Positions 54,937 through 64,000 of a stretch of DNA of 64,000 nt are shown piece after piece (within the stretch, counting starts at the first letter, position 1; each line of letters opens with the position of its first letter). The notes below the pieces were generated by a model, which was not told the origin of the DNA, made no database searches, and saw only the letters and a program-made list of their open reading frames with translations. A program made the position numbers and the translations under genes. This stretch comes from Serratia nematodiphila DZ0503SBS1 (lineage in GTDB: Bacteria; Pseudomonadota; Gammaproteobacteria; Enterobacterales; Enterobacteriaceae). The DNA is taken from NCBI RefSeq assembly GCF_000738675.1, contig NZ_JPUX01000001.1:3348001-3412000 (forward strand), in the 5' to 3' direction.

Positions 54937-55191
54937 ATGACGACATCAAAATGGCTGCTTGCCAGCGCCGTGCTGCTTTTAGCCGCCTGCAGCAGCAATA
55001 ACGAAGAGCCAGTACAGCAGGGCAACAGTGCCAGAATCAATACGTTGCAGACCAGCGCCGGTTGCGCGGCGGTCGGCGGCGTTACCACCATCGCGCACAA
55101 CTTGAACGGTGAAGCGCTGCGCATGTGCCAGATGCCGAACGGCAAGCAGTGCGAAGAACGTACGCTGGCCCTGGGCAGCTGCGCCGGGTAA
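54937..55191 (+). CDS. ydbJ: YdbJ-like DUF333 lipoprotein
   Basis: 84-aa lipoprotein: signal peptide with lipobox LAAC (Cys22), then a DUF333 domain (SAGCAAVGGVT... MPNGKQCEERTLALGSC) with four further cysteines. Start at 54937 chosen because CAGGAG lies 8 nt upstream and a signal peptide follows at once; the frame is open for 59 codons more upstream with no support. It lies between ydbK and hslJ as ydbJ does in E. coli. Function unknown. Confidence 0.8.
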   Translation: MTTSKWLLASAVLLLAACSSNNEEPVQQGNSARINTLQTSAGCAAVGGVTTIAHNLNGEALRMCQMPNGKQCEERTLALGSCAG

Positions 55192-55215
55192 GCCCGCGGC
55201 GCCTGGCCTGCAGGA

Positions 55216-55644
55216 TCAATACACCCAATCGCGCAGGGTATAAATAAGCGTGTGGCCGCTGCCGGTGAGCGTCAGCTGCTGTGCGTTTAGCGTCACTTCG
55301 GCGCCGTTTTCCAGCACGGTGCCAATCACCCGATCCCAGCGGTTGCGCTGCTCATCAGGGCACAGCTTGCGCGTGGTGGCCAGCGATTTCACCGTCAGCA
55401 CGCCGTCGCGTAATTGCCCCTGGCCGAAAAAGCGGTTGCACATCGTGCCGGAGACATGCAGGTTCTCGCCGAATTCCAGATTGAGCAGGCCGCCGCCCGC
55501 CGGTGATTTTGCCGTTTCGCCATCCACGCTTTGCAACACGAAGTTGTGATGCAACAGATCGCCTGGCGTGACGGCCGTGTGTGGTTTCATGCTGCACCCC
55601 GCTAAGGCCAGCGCCGCAAGGGCGGCTACCGTGGTTTTTCTCAT
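55216..55644 (-). CDS. hslJ: HslJ, heat-shock META-domain lipoprotein
   Basis: 142 aa (E. coli 140). Lipobox LAGC (Cys17) and a META domain: VLQSVDGETAK, NLEFGENLHVSGTMCNRFFG, LATTRKLCPDEQ. Outer-membrane lipoprotein linked in E. coli to heat shock and novobiocin resistance. 50 bp downstream of ldhA on the same strand, as in E. coli, with a terminator hairpin between. Confidence 0.93.
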   Translation of the reverse strand: MRKTTVAALAALALAGCSMKPHTAVTPGDLLHHNFVLQSVDGETAKSPAGGGLLNLEFGENLHVSGTMCNRFFGQGQLRDGVLTVKSLATTRKLCPDEQRNRWDRVIGTVLENGAEVTLNAQQLTLTGSGHTLIYTLRDWVY

Positions 55645-55660
55645 CGCGTTCTCTCAAATA

Positions 55661-55683
55661 AACAGGGCGCCGCAAGGGCGCCC
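55661..55683 (-). terminator. Terminator after ldhA
   Basis: 7-bp stem GGGCGCC / GGCGCCC with a 5-nt loop followed on the minus strand by TGTTTATTTG, 11 nt past ldhA. Confidence 0.55.
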
Positions 55684-55694
55684 CGAGGTTACGC

Positions 55695-56687
55695 TCAGGC
55701 GTTCAACTGGTTCGGGCAGGTTTCGCCGCGATCCAACTGGCTGATGTTCTGCAGCGTGGTTTGTGAAATGCTGGTCAGCGCCTCTTCGGTCAGGAAAGCC
55801 TGATGGCCGGTAAACAGCACGTTGTGGCAGGCCGAGAGGCGGCGGAACACGTCGTCCTGAATCACGTCGTTAGACTTGTCCTCAAAGAACAGATCGCGTT
55901 CGTTCTCGTAGACGTCCATCCCGAGGGCGCCGATTTTTTGCTGCTTCAGCGCATCGATGGCGGCGGTGGAATCGATCAGCGCGCCGCGGCTGGTGTTGAT
56001 CACCATTACGCCGTTTTTCATCATCGCGAAGGCGTCGGCATTCAGTAGGTGGTGGTTCTCCGGCGTCAGCGGGCAGTGCAGGGTGATCACGTCGGATTGC
56101 GCGTACAGCGTCTTCAGATCGACATACTCCGCGCCCAGTTCCAGCGCCTGTTCGCTCGGGAACGGATCGTAGGCCAGCAGTTTCATGCCGAAGCCTTTCA
56201 GAATGCGCATCGTCGCCACGCCGATTTTACCGGTGCCGATCACGCCGGCGGTGCGATTGTGCATGTTAAAGCCGATCAGCCCTTCCAGCGAGAAGTTGGC
56301 GTCGCGGGTACGCTGATAAGCGCGGTGAATACGGCGGTTCAGGCACATCATCATGCCGACCGCGTGTTCTGCCACGGCCTCCGGCGAGTAGGCCGGCACG
56401 CGCACCACCTTGATGCCCAGTTCTTTGGCGGCGTCCAGATCGACGTTATTGAAACCGGCGCAGCGCAGGGCGAGAATTTCGACGCCCAGCGCCGCCAGTT
56501 CTTCGAGCACTTCACGGCTGCCGTCGTCGTTGACGAAGATACACACCGCCTTGCAACCGGCGGCCGTTTTGGCGGTTTTTTTACTGAGTAAAAAGTCGAA
56601 GAATTCCAGCTCATAGCCAAACTGCTGATTCACCAGTTCGAGGTATTTACGGTCATACTGTTTGGTACTGTATATCGCCAATTTCAT
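55695..56687 (-). CDS. ldhA: Fermentative D-lactate dehydrogenase
   Basis: 330 aa (E. coli 329). NAD-dependent D-2-hydroxyacid dehydrogenase reducing pyruvate to D-lactate in anaerobic or acid conditions. NAD-binding GVIGTGKIG with downstream acidic residue, catalytic arginine in INTSRGALIDS, glutamate in DVYENERDLFFED and histidine in FTGHQAFLTEEAL. A clear promoter lies upstream. Confidence 0.97.
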   Translation of the reverse strand: MKLAIYSTKQYDRKYLELVNQQFGYELEFFDFLLSKKTAKTAAGCKAVCIFVNDDGSREVLEELAALGVEILALRCAGFNNVDLDAAKELGIKVVRVPAYSPEAVAEHAVGMMMCLNRRIHRAYQRTRDANFSLEGLIGFNMHNRTAGVIGTGKIGVATMRILKGFGMKLLAYDPFPSEQALELGAEYVDLKTLYAQSDVITLHCPLTPENHHLLNADAFAMMKNGVMVINTSRGALIDSTAAIDALKQQKIGALGMDVYENERDLFFEDKSNDVIQDDVFRRLSACHNVLFTGHQAFLTEEALTSISQTTLQNISQLDRGETCPNQLNA

Positions 56688-56716
56688 CGTGGTTTCTCCA
56701 CCGTGATTTTGTGATC

Positions 56717-56745
56717 AATTTAACAGATTTTAGTAAATTCGACAA
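56717..56745 (-). promoter_or_regulatory. ldhA sigma70 promoter
   Basis: -35 TTGTCG (56745-56740), 17-bp spacer, -10 TAAATT (56722-56717) on the minus strand, 30 bp before the ATG. Confidence 0.75.
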
Positions 56746-56840
56746 TTGGTTAGCCCGTTTCGACATGGCCGAAATCGCTGCTGCAAGGCTGCGGTGGGTC
56801 TGGATACGATGGAGGGAAGACGACGGTGGCGACAGGCGGC

Positions 56841-56867
56841 AAAAAAATCCCCACGGGGGTGTGGGGA
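56841..56867 (-). terminator. Orphan intrinsic terminator upstream of ldhA
   Basis: TCCCCAC-ACCCCC-GTGGGGA followed by seven T residues on the minus strand. No minus-strand gene lies upstream of it, as ydbH is on the other strand. It must end an unannotated short transcript or insulate ldhA. Confidence 0.8.
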
Positions 56868-56960
56868 ATGGCTTCTCTAGTACACAGTTAGCTAGCAGCT
56901 AAACTTTTATTAGAATGGTTGCAAGACTATTAATCATCAACGGTAACAACAATAACAAAA
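56841..56960 (-). ncRNA. Candidate small RNA ending at the orphan terminator
   Basis: Inferred from the terminator. The upstream minus-strand sequence (TAATAGTCTTGCAACC...) contains several weak -10/-35 candidates, so the 5' end is a guess. Does not match an E. coli small RNA I know. Confidence 0.3.
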
Positions 56961-57154
56961 GTCTGAAAACTGTCCTGTTTATGTGATGTATATGTAACGA
57001 AAATCTACAACCCCGCACACGTTTGCGCCAAAAAGGTGCAAATCGCTTCTGCGAGCCCGCTCGGCTTCACCCTATGTCAAATTCGTGCCATCATTATTGT
57101 CAATTCAGGCATAGACTTAACCAATGCCTAACTCAGGAACGAAGCAATCATTTA

Positions 57155-59767
57155 ATGACCAGGCGATTGAAAGTATTCATAGGGACGGTGGCGGGCTGCG
57201 CAATCCTGGTGCTGGCGTTGTGGCAAACCTTGCCGCGCTGGCTGCCGGGGGTGTTATCGCATTGGTTGCCGGCGGGGAGCCGCCTGGAATTGCAGGGCAA
57301 ATTGCACTGGCGCCAGGGCGGCCTGGCGTTGGCGGGGGCGCGTTTCACTGCGCAAGATTGCCTGTTGGCCAACGTCGGGCCGACGCGGCTGGTTTACCGC
57401 CAGGGCCGCTGGCAGCTGTCGAGCGATAAGGTCAGCGTCGATAGCGCCTGTTTGTCAAAACTGCCGAGTGGCGACGCCAACAGCGCGCCGCTGGCGCTCG
57501 ATCAGCTGCAGCAACAGCTGCCGCCGCTGGATCTCACCATTAATGACCTGACGCTCATTCCCTGGCAGCGCTATGCCGGCAAGCTGCAGCTTTCCTCCGG
57601 CCCCGACGGGCAACGTCTGCATTATCGGGGCCCGAATCTCAGCGCTGAGGCGCAGCTGGATGAAAAACAGCAGCTGACGTTGCAGAGCCTGACCGTGGTT
57701 CCGCCCAACAGCGCACAACCTTTGCACCTCGCCGGCAAGATCACCATCCCGTTGGATCTGGCCAGCCTGCCGACGCAGGGCGCGTTGCAGGGGGAAATGC
57801 AAACCGCCTATCTGGAAAAACCGGTATTGCTGGACATGCGCTGGCAACAGCAGCAGGGCGTATTGACGGTGAGCGAGAAAGGCGACGATCGCCCGCTGGC
57901 GGTGTTGCCGTGGGAAGTCTCGCCGCAGCGGGTCAGCATCAAGCAGGGCGAGTGGCGTTGGCCGTACAGCGAGCAGCCGTTGAACGGCGGGCTCAGCATC
58001 GCGCTGCACGATTGGAGCAAAGGGCTGGATGAAACGGAGATCAGCGCGCGGCTGAACGTGATCACCGCGGGTCACAACGGCAAGGGCAATGCGGTGCTCA
58101 CCCTCGGGCCGGGCAAGGTGGGGTTGACCGACAGCGATCTGCGCTTCCAACTGACCGGCCAGGCCAATCTGGCCGACTTTTCCACTACCGCGTCGATCCC
58201 GGGTGTGATCGGCGGCAGCATTCTCAACCCGACGCTGGTGCTGCAGCCCGGTTCGCTGCTGCGCCTGTGGGGCAAGGTGACGCCGGAAATGACGCTGGAA
58301 GAGGCGCGTTTGCCGCTGGCGGGCGTGAAGGTGACCGCCGCCGGCATCACCGGCCGCCTACAGGCGATTTTGAGCGCCAGCGACAGTTACTGGGGCCGCT
58401 TCAAGCTGCACCTGGACGGCCAGGCACAGGATTTCTGGCCGGACAAGGGCCACTGGCAATGGCGTTACTGGGGCAATGGCCGCTTGCCGCCGCTGCAGGC
58501 CGCCTGGGACGTCGCCGGCAGCGGCCGTTGGCGCGACAGTGAGTTGGTGCTCGACAAACTTTCCACCGGCTTCGATAAGTTGAAGTACGGTCTGGTGACG
58601 GTCGCCGCGCCGCGCCTGAGCCTCAATCAGCCGCTGCGCTGGCGGCGTGATGAACAAAGTCCGCAGTTCAACGGCGAGTTGCAGCTGGCGGCGGATAAGG
58701 TCAGCTTCAGCGACGGCGGCTATCTGCCGGCGCCGGTGCTGGCGCTGCAGGTGAACGGCCGTTCACCGGGCAGTTTCCAGCTGCAGGGCAAACTGCAGGC
58801 GCAACAGATTGGGCCGATCGCGCTGCGCGGCCGTTGGGACGGCGAACGTCTGCGCGGCGAAGCCTGGTGGCCGAAACAGTCGCTGAAGGTGTTCCAACCG
58901 CTGCTGGCGCCGGATCTCAATCTCACGCTGCGCGACGGCGAGTTTTACGCGCAGTCGGCGTTTTCCGCCGCTCGCGAACAAGGGTTCGAGGCCGGTGGCC
59001 ACTGGGTGGTGAAAAACGGCGGCATGTGGCTGAAGGACGGCGAGATGAGCGGCCTGGATTTTATCCTGTCGTACCGGTTCAAGCAGCATCAGTGGCAATT
59101 GGGGGCCAAACAGCCGGTGTCGCTGCGCATCAAGTCTTTCACCAACCTGTTCGAGATGCAGAATATTTCCGCCGATCTGCAGGGCACCTATCCTTATAGC
59201 GAAAGGCAGCCGCTGACGTTGAGCAACGTCGGCGTGGACATGCTCAACGGGCATATCAGCCTGTCGGCGCTGCGGTTGCCGCAGCATGACGCCGCGGTGC
59301 TGAAGCTGGACAAGGTCGATCTCAGCGCGCTGTTCACCGCTCTGAAACCGAAGCAGTTTGCCATGTCCGGCCGGGTCGACGGCGAACTGCCGCTGTTCCT
59401 GAATCACCCGAAATGGCTGGTGCAAAACGGCTGGATCGCCAACGCCGGCACCCTGACGCTGCGCCTGGACAAAGACATGGCCGACGCCATCGGCAGCAAC
59501 AACCTGGCGACCGGCGCGGCGATCGACTGGCTGCGCTACATGGAAATCAACCGTTCGCACGCCCGGGTCGATCTCGACAACCTGGGCGAGCTGACGCTGA
59601 GCGCGCGCATCGACGGCATCAACCCGCAGAAAAGCGCCAAGCGCGAGGTGATCCTGAACTATCGCCATCAGGAAAACGTGTTTCAGCTGTGGCGCAGTTT
59701 GCGCTTCGGCGACAATTTACAGGAGTGGCTGGAGCAGGCCCTCTCACAACCTGGGGAGCAACAATGA
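57155..59767 (+). CDS. ydbH: YdbH, AsmA-like intermembrane lipid-transport protein
   Basis: 870 aa (E. coli 879). N-terminal transmembrane helix (residues about 6-26), then a long beta-rich periplasmic groove and a C-terminal dicarboxylate-type YdbH domain. It works redundantly with TamB and YhdP to carry phospholipid to the outer membrane, bridged by YnbE. The ATG at 57155 lacks a strong Shine-Dalgarno but gives the membrane anchor and family length. Overlaps ynbE by 4 nt (ATGA). Confidence 0.94.
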   Translation: MTRRLKVFIGTVAGCAILVLALWQTLPRWLPGVLSHWLPAGSRLELQGKLHWRQGGLALAGARFTAQDCLLANVGPTRLVYRQGRWQLSSDKVSVDSACLSKLPSGDANSAPLALDQLQQQLPPLDLTINDLTLIPWQRYAGKLQLSSGPDGQRLHYRGPNLSAEAQLDEKQQLTLQSLTVVPPNSAQPLHLAGKITIPLDLASLPTQGALQGEMQTAYLEKPVLLDMRWQQQQGVLTVSEKGDDRPLAVLPWEVSPQRVSIKQGEWRWPYSEQPLNGGLSIALHDWSKGLDETEISARLNVITAGHNGKGNAVLTLGPGKVGLTDSDLRFQLTGQANLADFSTTASIPGVIGGSILNPTLVLQPGSLLRLWGKVTPEMTLEEARLPLAGVKVTAAGITGRLQAILSASDSYWGRFKLHLDGQAQDFWPDKGHWQWRYWGNGRLPPLQAAWDVAGSGRWRDSELVLDKLSTGFDKLKYGLVTVAAPRLSLNQPLRWRRDEQSPQFNGELQLAADKVSFSDGGYLPAPVLALQVNGRSPGSFQLQGKLQAQQIGPIALRGRWDGERLRGEAWWPKQSLKVFQPLLAPDLNLTLRDGEFYAQSAFSAAREQGFEAGGHWVVKNGGMWLKDGEMSGLDFILSYRFKQHQWQLGAKQPVSLRIKSFTNLFEMQNISADLQGTYPYSERQPLTLSNVGVDMLNGHISLSALRLPQHDAAVLKLDKVDLSALFTALKPKQFAMSGRVDGELPLFLNHPKWLVQNGWIANAGTLTLRLDKDMADAIGSNNLATGAAIDWLRYMEINRSHARVDLDNLGELTLSARIDGINPQKSAKREVILNYRHQENVFQLWRSLRFGDNLQEWLEQALSQPGEQQ

Positions 59768-59961
59768 AAATCATGAGTGTGTCGGCGCTGGCAGCGGTGC
59801 TGTGCGTTTCGCTGCTGAGCGGCTGCGTGCCGCGCATCGAGGTGGCGACGCCGAAGGATCCGATCACCATCAATATGAACGTCAAGATCGAGCATGAGAT
59901 TCATATCAAGGTGGATAAGGACGTCGAAAACCTGCTGAAAACCCAAAGCGGTCTGTTCTAG
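59764..59961 (+). CDS. ynbE: YnbE, outer-membrane lipoprotein partner of YdbH
   Basis: 65 aa (E. coli 61). Signal with lipobox LSGC (Cys21), then VPRIEVATPKDPITINMNVKI, a short beta-strand peptide proposed to stack end to end and continue the YdbH groove to the outer membrane. Start overlaps the ydbH stop codon (ATGA). Confidence 0.94.
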   Translation: MKIMSVSALAAVLCVSLLSGCVPRIEVATPKDPITINMNVKIEHEIHIKVDKDVENLLKTQSGLF

Positions 59962-59969
59962 GAGCCGAC

Positions 59970-60293
59970 ATGAAAAAACGTTATGTGTGGCTGGCCGGCG
60001 CCGCCTGGCTGTTCAGCAGCGTGGCGATGGCGCTGACGCTGGATGAGGCGAAGCAGCAAGGGCGGGTGGGCGAAACCCTGAGCGGCTATATTGCGCCGGT
60101 GAAACAGGATGCGGAAACGCTGGCGCTGGTGAAGCGCATCAACGCCGGCCGCGCCGAGAAGTATCAGGAAGTGGCGGACGGCAACCATATCGCCGTCGAC
60201 GAAGTGGCACGCATGGCGGGGCAGAAGCTGGTGACGCGTGCGCAGAGCGGCGAGTATGTGCGCGGCATCAACGGACAATGGTTGAAGAAATAA
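59970..60293 (+). CDS. ydbL: YdbL, periplasmic chaperone-like partner
   Basis: 107 aa (E. coli 108). Signal peptide (MKKRYVWLAGAAWLFSSVAMA), DUF1318 domain with LTLDEAKQQGRVGET and GEYVRGINGQW. Thought to prevent YnbE misassembly. AGGAG before the ATG; 8 bp from ynbE. Third gene of the operon. Confidence 0.94.
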   Translation: MKKRYVWLAGAAWLFSSVAMALTLDEAKQQGRVGETLSGYIAPVKQDAETLALVKRINAGRAEKYQEVADGNHIAVDEVARMAGQKLVTRAQSGEYVRGINGQWLKK

Positions 60294-60317
60294 AAAAAGC
60301 GCGCCGTCTGGCGCGCT
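60291..60317 (-). terminator. Terminator shared by ydbL and azoR
   Basis: 8-bp stem AGCGCGCC / GGCGCGCT with seven T residues in the minus-strand direction, so it acts chiefly on azoR. Another hairpin (GCAGGGGC / GCCCCTGC, 60383-60403) lies just past the azoR stop. Confidence 0.8.
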
Positions 60318-60411
60318 AAATGATACGGATAGATGATTATTATGAGGGTAGTGCAGGTTTGACAGGACTTGCCTTTTGTCCGGCAGGGGCACGGCGCCCC
60401 TGCGCAGGGTC

Positions 60412-61053
<642 letters not shown>

Positions 61054-61065
61054 TCAGCGTCCCTT

Positions 61066-61080
61066 GCATGAAGTACATGC
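61066..61080. promoter_or_regulatory. Palindrome upstream of azoR
   Basis: GCATG-AAGTA-CATGC, perfect 5-5-5 dyad 49 bp before azoR. Possible operator; no family match. Confidence 0.35.
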
Positions 61081-61286
61081 TATTCACATTCCTCCAACAG
61101 TGATAGCGCAATATTTCGAGATCTTCGTTCGATTTTATTGAATGACATGCCGAGGTTTTGCTCGCGGAAGTAGGGCGAAAAAGCCGTTTGTGATAGGCTG
61201 TGCGGCTAAAGCAAAAAAATCGCTAAAAAAACATTAAACCGTTGCTAAGCCTGGTCTTGGCGGCGAAGAAACAAGGAACACTGAAC

Positions 61287-64000
61287 GTGAAATCTCCGCT
61301 CGAGGCACTGCCGGCCCAACTGGGCGAGCTGATGCTCCGCGATCAACAACGCCTGCGTCGTCGCCTGCATGGCGCACGAAAAATCAAAAATCCCGATGCC
61401 CAGCTGGCGGTCGCCGCCGAAGTGGAAAGCGACATCGCGGCGGCGCGGCAAAAAGTGCTGGCGCGCGCCGCGTCTTGCCCGCGCATTACCTATCCGGAAA
61501 GCCTGCCGGTCAGTCAGAAAAAGCAGGACATTTTAAACGCTGTCCGCGATCACCAGGTGGTGATCGTTGCCGGGGAGACCGGCTCGGGGAAAACCACCCA
61601 GTTGCCGAAGATCTGTCTGGAGCTGGGGCGTGGGGTGAAAGGGCTGATCGGCCACACCCAGCCGCGCCGCCTGGCGGCGCGCACCGTCGCCAACCGCATC
61701 GCCGACGAGCTGGAAACCCCGCTCGGCGGCAGCGTCGGTTACAAGGTGCGCTTCAACGATCAGGTCGGGGAAAACACCCTGGTCAAGCTGATGACCGACG
61801 GCATCTTGCTGGCGGAAATTCAGCAGGATCGCCTGCTGATGCAGTACGACACGCTGATCATCGATGAAGCGCACGAGCGCAGCCTCAACATCGACTTTAT
61901 TCTCGGCTACCTGCGTGAACTGCTGCCGAAGCGCCCGGATCTCAAGGTGATCATCACCTCGGCGACCATCGATCCGCAGCGCTTCTCGCGCCACTTCAAC
62001 AATGCGCCGATCATCGAGGTTTCCGGCCGCACTTACCCGGTGGAGGTGCGTTACCGCCCGGTGGTCGACGACGGCGACGATACCGACCGCGACCAGCTGC
62101 AGGCGATTTTCGATGCGGTGGACGAGCTTGGGCGCGAAGGGCCGGGCGACATTCTGATCTTCATGAGCGGCGAGCGAGAGATCCGCGACACCGCCGACGC
62201 TCTGAACCGCCTCAATTTGCCGCACACCGAAGTGCTGCCGCTGTATGCGCGCCTGTCGAACAGCGAGCAGAACCGGGTGTTCCAGTCGCACCACGGTCGC
62301 CGCATCGTGCTGGCCACCAACGTGGCGGAAACCTCGCTGACGGTGCCGGGCATCAAGTACGTCATCGATCCGGGCACCGCGCGCATCAGCCGCTACAGCT
62401 TCCGCACCAAGGTGCAGCGCCTGCCGATCGAGCCGGTGTCCCAGGCTTCCGCCAACCAGCGTAAAGGGCGCTGCGGCCGCGTATCGGAAGGGGTGTGCAT
62501 TCGCTTGTATTCCGAACAGGACTTCCTGTCGCGGCCGGCGTTTACCGATCCGGAAATTCTGCGCACCAACCTGGCGTCGGTCATTCTGCAGATGACCTCG
62601 CTGGGGCTGGGCGACATCGCCGCGTTTCCGTTCGTCGAAGCGCCGGATAAACGCAACATTCAGGATGGCGTGCGCCTGCTGGAAGAGCTGGGGGCGATCG
62701 CCACCGCCGACAACGGCCACTATCAGCTGACGCCGCAAGGCCGGCAGCTGGCGCAGTTGCCGATTGACCCGCGTCTGGCGCGCATGGTGCTGGAAGCGCA
62801 GAAGAGCGGCAGCGTGCGCGAGGTGATGATCATCACCGCCGCGCTATCGATTCAGGATCCGCGTGAGCGCCCGATGGACAAGCAGCAGGCCTCGGACGAA
62901 AAACACCGCCGCTTCGCCGACAAAGACTCCGATTTCCTGGCGTTCGTCAATCTGTGGGATTATCTGCAGGAGCAGCAAAAGGCGAACTCTTCCAGCCAGT
63001 TCCGCCGGCTGTGCCGCAACGATTTCCTCAACTACCTGCGGGTGCGCGAGTGGCAGGATATCTATACCCAGCTGCGCCAGGTGGTGAAAGAGCTGGGGCT
63101 GCCGATCAACAGCACGCCTTCCGACTACCGCAGCGTGCACACCGCGCTGCTGACCGGCTTGCTGTCGCACATTGGCCAGAAGGATGCGGACAAGCAGGAA
63201 TACACCGGCGCGCGCAATGCCCGCTTCTCAATCTTCCCCGGCTCCGGCCTGTTCAAGAAGCCGCCGAAGTGGACCATGGTGGCCGAACTGGTGGAAACCA
63301 GCCGCCTGTGGGGGCGCATCGCCGCGCGCATCGAACCGGAATGGATCGAGCCGCTGGCTCAGCATCTGGTGAAACACAGCTACAGCGAGCCGCACTGGTC
63401 GAAGTCGCAAGGGGCGGTGATGGCCAGCGAAAAGGTCACGCTGTTCGGTTTGCCGATCGTCGCGGCGCGCCAGGTCAATTACGGCGCCATCGATCCATTG
63501 CTGTGCCGTGAGCTGTTTATCCGCCATGCGCTGGTGGAGGGGGACTGGCAGACGCGCCACGCCTTCTTCCGTGAAAACCAAAAGCTGCGCGCCGAAGTGG
63601 AAGAGCTGGAGCATAAATCGCGCCGCCGCGACATTCTGGTGGACGACGAGACGCTGTTCGGCTTCTACGATCGCCGCATCCCCAACGACGTGGTTTCCGG
63701 CCGTCATTTCGACAGCTGGTGGAAGAATGCCGCCAAACAGCAGCCCGACCTGCTGAACTTCGAAAAAGAGATGCTGATTAAGGAGGGCGCCAACAAGATC
63801 AGCGCGCTGGACTACCCGAACTTCTGGCATCAGGGCAATCTCAAGCTGCGGCTGAGCTACCAGTTTGAACCGGGCACCGACGCCGACGGCGTGACGGTGC
63901 ACATTCCGTTGCCGATCCTCAATCAGGTGGAGGAGCAGGGCTTCGAGTGGCAGATCCCCGGCATCCGCCGTGAGCTGGTGATCGCGCTGATCAAGTCGCT
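61287..64000 (+). CDS. hrpA: HrpA, DEAH-box RNA helicase (5' portion, runs off the window)
   Basis: 904 complete codons present, about 70 percent of the 1300-aa E. coli protein; no stop before 64000. ATP-dependent helicase involved in mRNA processing and resolving stalled ribosomes. Walker A GETGSGKTT (near residue 98), IIDEAHERS, ITSATI, and motif VI QRKGRCGR; then winged-helix, ratchet and OB regions, and the DUF3418 beginning. Start is the GTG at 61287 with AAGGA 9 nt upstream. Edge truncation only. Confidence 0.95.
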   Translation, partial: MKSPLEALPAQLGELMLRDQQRLRRRLHGARKIKNPDAQLAVAAEVESDIAAARQKVLARAASCPRITYPESLPVSQKKQDILNAVRDHQVVIVAGETGSGKTTQLPKICLELGRGVKGLIGHTQPRRLAARTVANRIADELETPLGGSVGYKVRFNDQVGENTLVKLMTDGILLAEIQQDRLLMQYDTLIIDEAHERSLNIDFILGYLRELLPKRPDLKVIITSATIDPQRFSRHFNNAPIIEVSGRTYPVEVRYRPVVDDGDDTDRDQLQAIFDAVDELGREGPGDILIFMSGEREIRDTADALNRLNLPHTEVLPLYARLSNSEQNRVFQSHHGRRIVLATNVAETSLTVPGIKYVIDPGTARISRYSFRTKVQRLPIEPVSQASANQRKGRCGRVSEGVCIRLYSEQDFLSRPAFTDPEILRTNLASVILQMTSLGLGDIAAFPFVEAPDKRNIQDGVRLLEELGAIATADNGHYQLTPQGRQLAQLPIDPRLARMVLEAQKSGSVREVMIITAALSIQDPRERPMDKQQASDEKHRRFADKDSDFLAFVNLWDYLQEQQKANSSSQFRRLCRNDFLNYLRVREWQDIYTQLRQVVKELGLPINSTPSDYRSVHTALLTGLLSHIGQKDADKQEYTGARNARFSIFPGSGLFKKPPKWTMVAELVETSRLWGRIAARIEPEWIEPLAQHLVKHSYSEPHWSKSQGAVMASEKVTLFGLPIVAARQVNYGAIDPLLCRELFIRHALVEGDWQTRHAFFRENQKLRAEVEELEHKSRRRDILVDDETLFGFYDRRIPNDVVSGRHFDSWWKNAAKQQPDLLNFEKEMLIKEGANKISALDYPNFWHQGNLKLRLSYQFEPGTDADGVTVHIPLPILNQVEEQGFEWQIPGIRRELVIALIKS

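Noticed and set aside
56711..56902. 63-codon ORF over the ldhA promoter
   Set aside because: Overlaps the ldhA promoter and the orphan terminator on the opposite strand; no Shine-Dalgarno.

Overview
The window is an ordinary, gene-dense, GC-rich chromosomal segment of an enterobacterium, most likely Serratia (Yersiniaceae). Nearly every gene has a close counterpart of matching length in Escherichia coli, in long runs of conserved order: lapA-lapB / pyrF-yciH-osmB-yciT, rnb / yciW / sapABCDF, pspF-pspABCD-ycjX-ycjF-tyrR-tpx-ycjG-mpaA / mppA, zntB-fnrS / ttcA, and ydbK / ydbJ-hslJ-ldhA-ydbH-ynbE-ydbL-azoR-hrpA. Serratia is suggested by base composition, by the EmrE-like pump resembling SsmE of S. 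marcescens, and by the genes inserted into the E. coli order. I saw no tRNA, rRNA, insertion sequence, prophage, CRISPR array or obvious pseudogene.

Layout. 1-4.3 kb: LPS-assembly regulation (lapAB), two inserted genes (a ribbon-helix-helix protein and a BhsA-like periplasmic protein), pyrF-yciH, osmB. 4.5-9.5 kb: a glycyl-radical module (ybiY-pflF with fsa divergent) next to the DeoR-type regulator yciT. A perfect FNR box lies about 41.5 bp from both divergent starts. 9.5-14.5 kb: a CstA-family transporter and an M20 amidohydrolase with an MFS permease. 14.5-24.5 kb: rnb, glyoxalase I with a divergent LysR regulator, a YdeP-type molybdoenzyme, dacD, a second LysR gene, and yciW behind a possible Cys-Cys leader peptide. 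24.5-29.8 kb: the sap transporter operon.

30-33 kb holds a metal-starvation island between sap and psp: a Zur-type palindrome, folE2, a gamma-carbonic anhydrase and a COG0523 GTPase, followed by a RyhB-family small RNA behind a Fur-box-like sequence. 33-40 kb: the phage-shock regulon with its sigma54 promoter, then tyrR. 40-45 kb: tpx and the murein-peptide recycling genes ycjG, mpaA and mppA. 45-47.3 kb: three genes of unknown role. 47.4-50 kb: zntB, the small RNA FnrS with its FNR site, a VOC-family gene under a near-consensus LexA box, and ttcA.

50-64 kb: pyruvate:flavodoxin oxidoreductase (ydbK), an EmrE-type pump, small lipoproteins, ldhA, the YdbH-YnbE-YdbL envelope lipid-transport set, azoR, and the first 2.7 kb of hrpA, which runs off the right edge.

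Themes. Anaerobic control recurs (FNR at ybiY/fsa and at fnrS; ldhA, ydbK and the glycyl-radical pathway nearby). Metal control recurs too (Zur, Fur/RyhB, ZntB). Envelope homeostasis is the other strong thread (lapAB, psp, dacD, murein-peptide recycling, ydbH). The observations most worth checking are the Zn/Fe island, the SOS-controlled VOC gene, the shared FNR box, the yciW leader, and an unassigned terminator upstream of ldhA that may end a small RNA.
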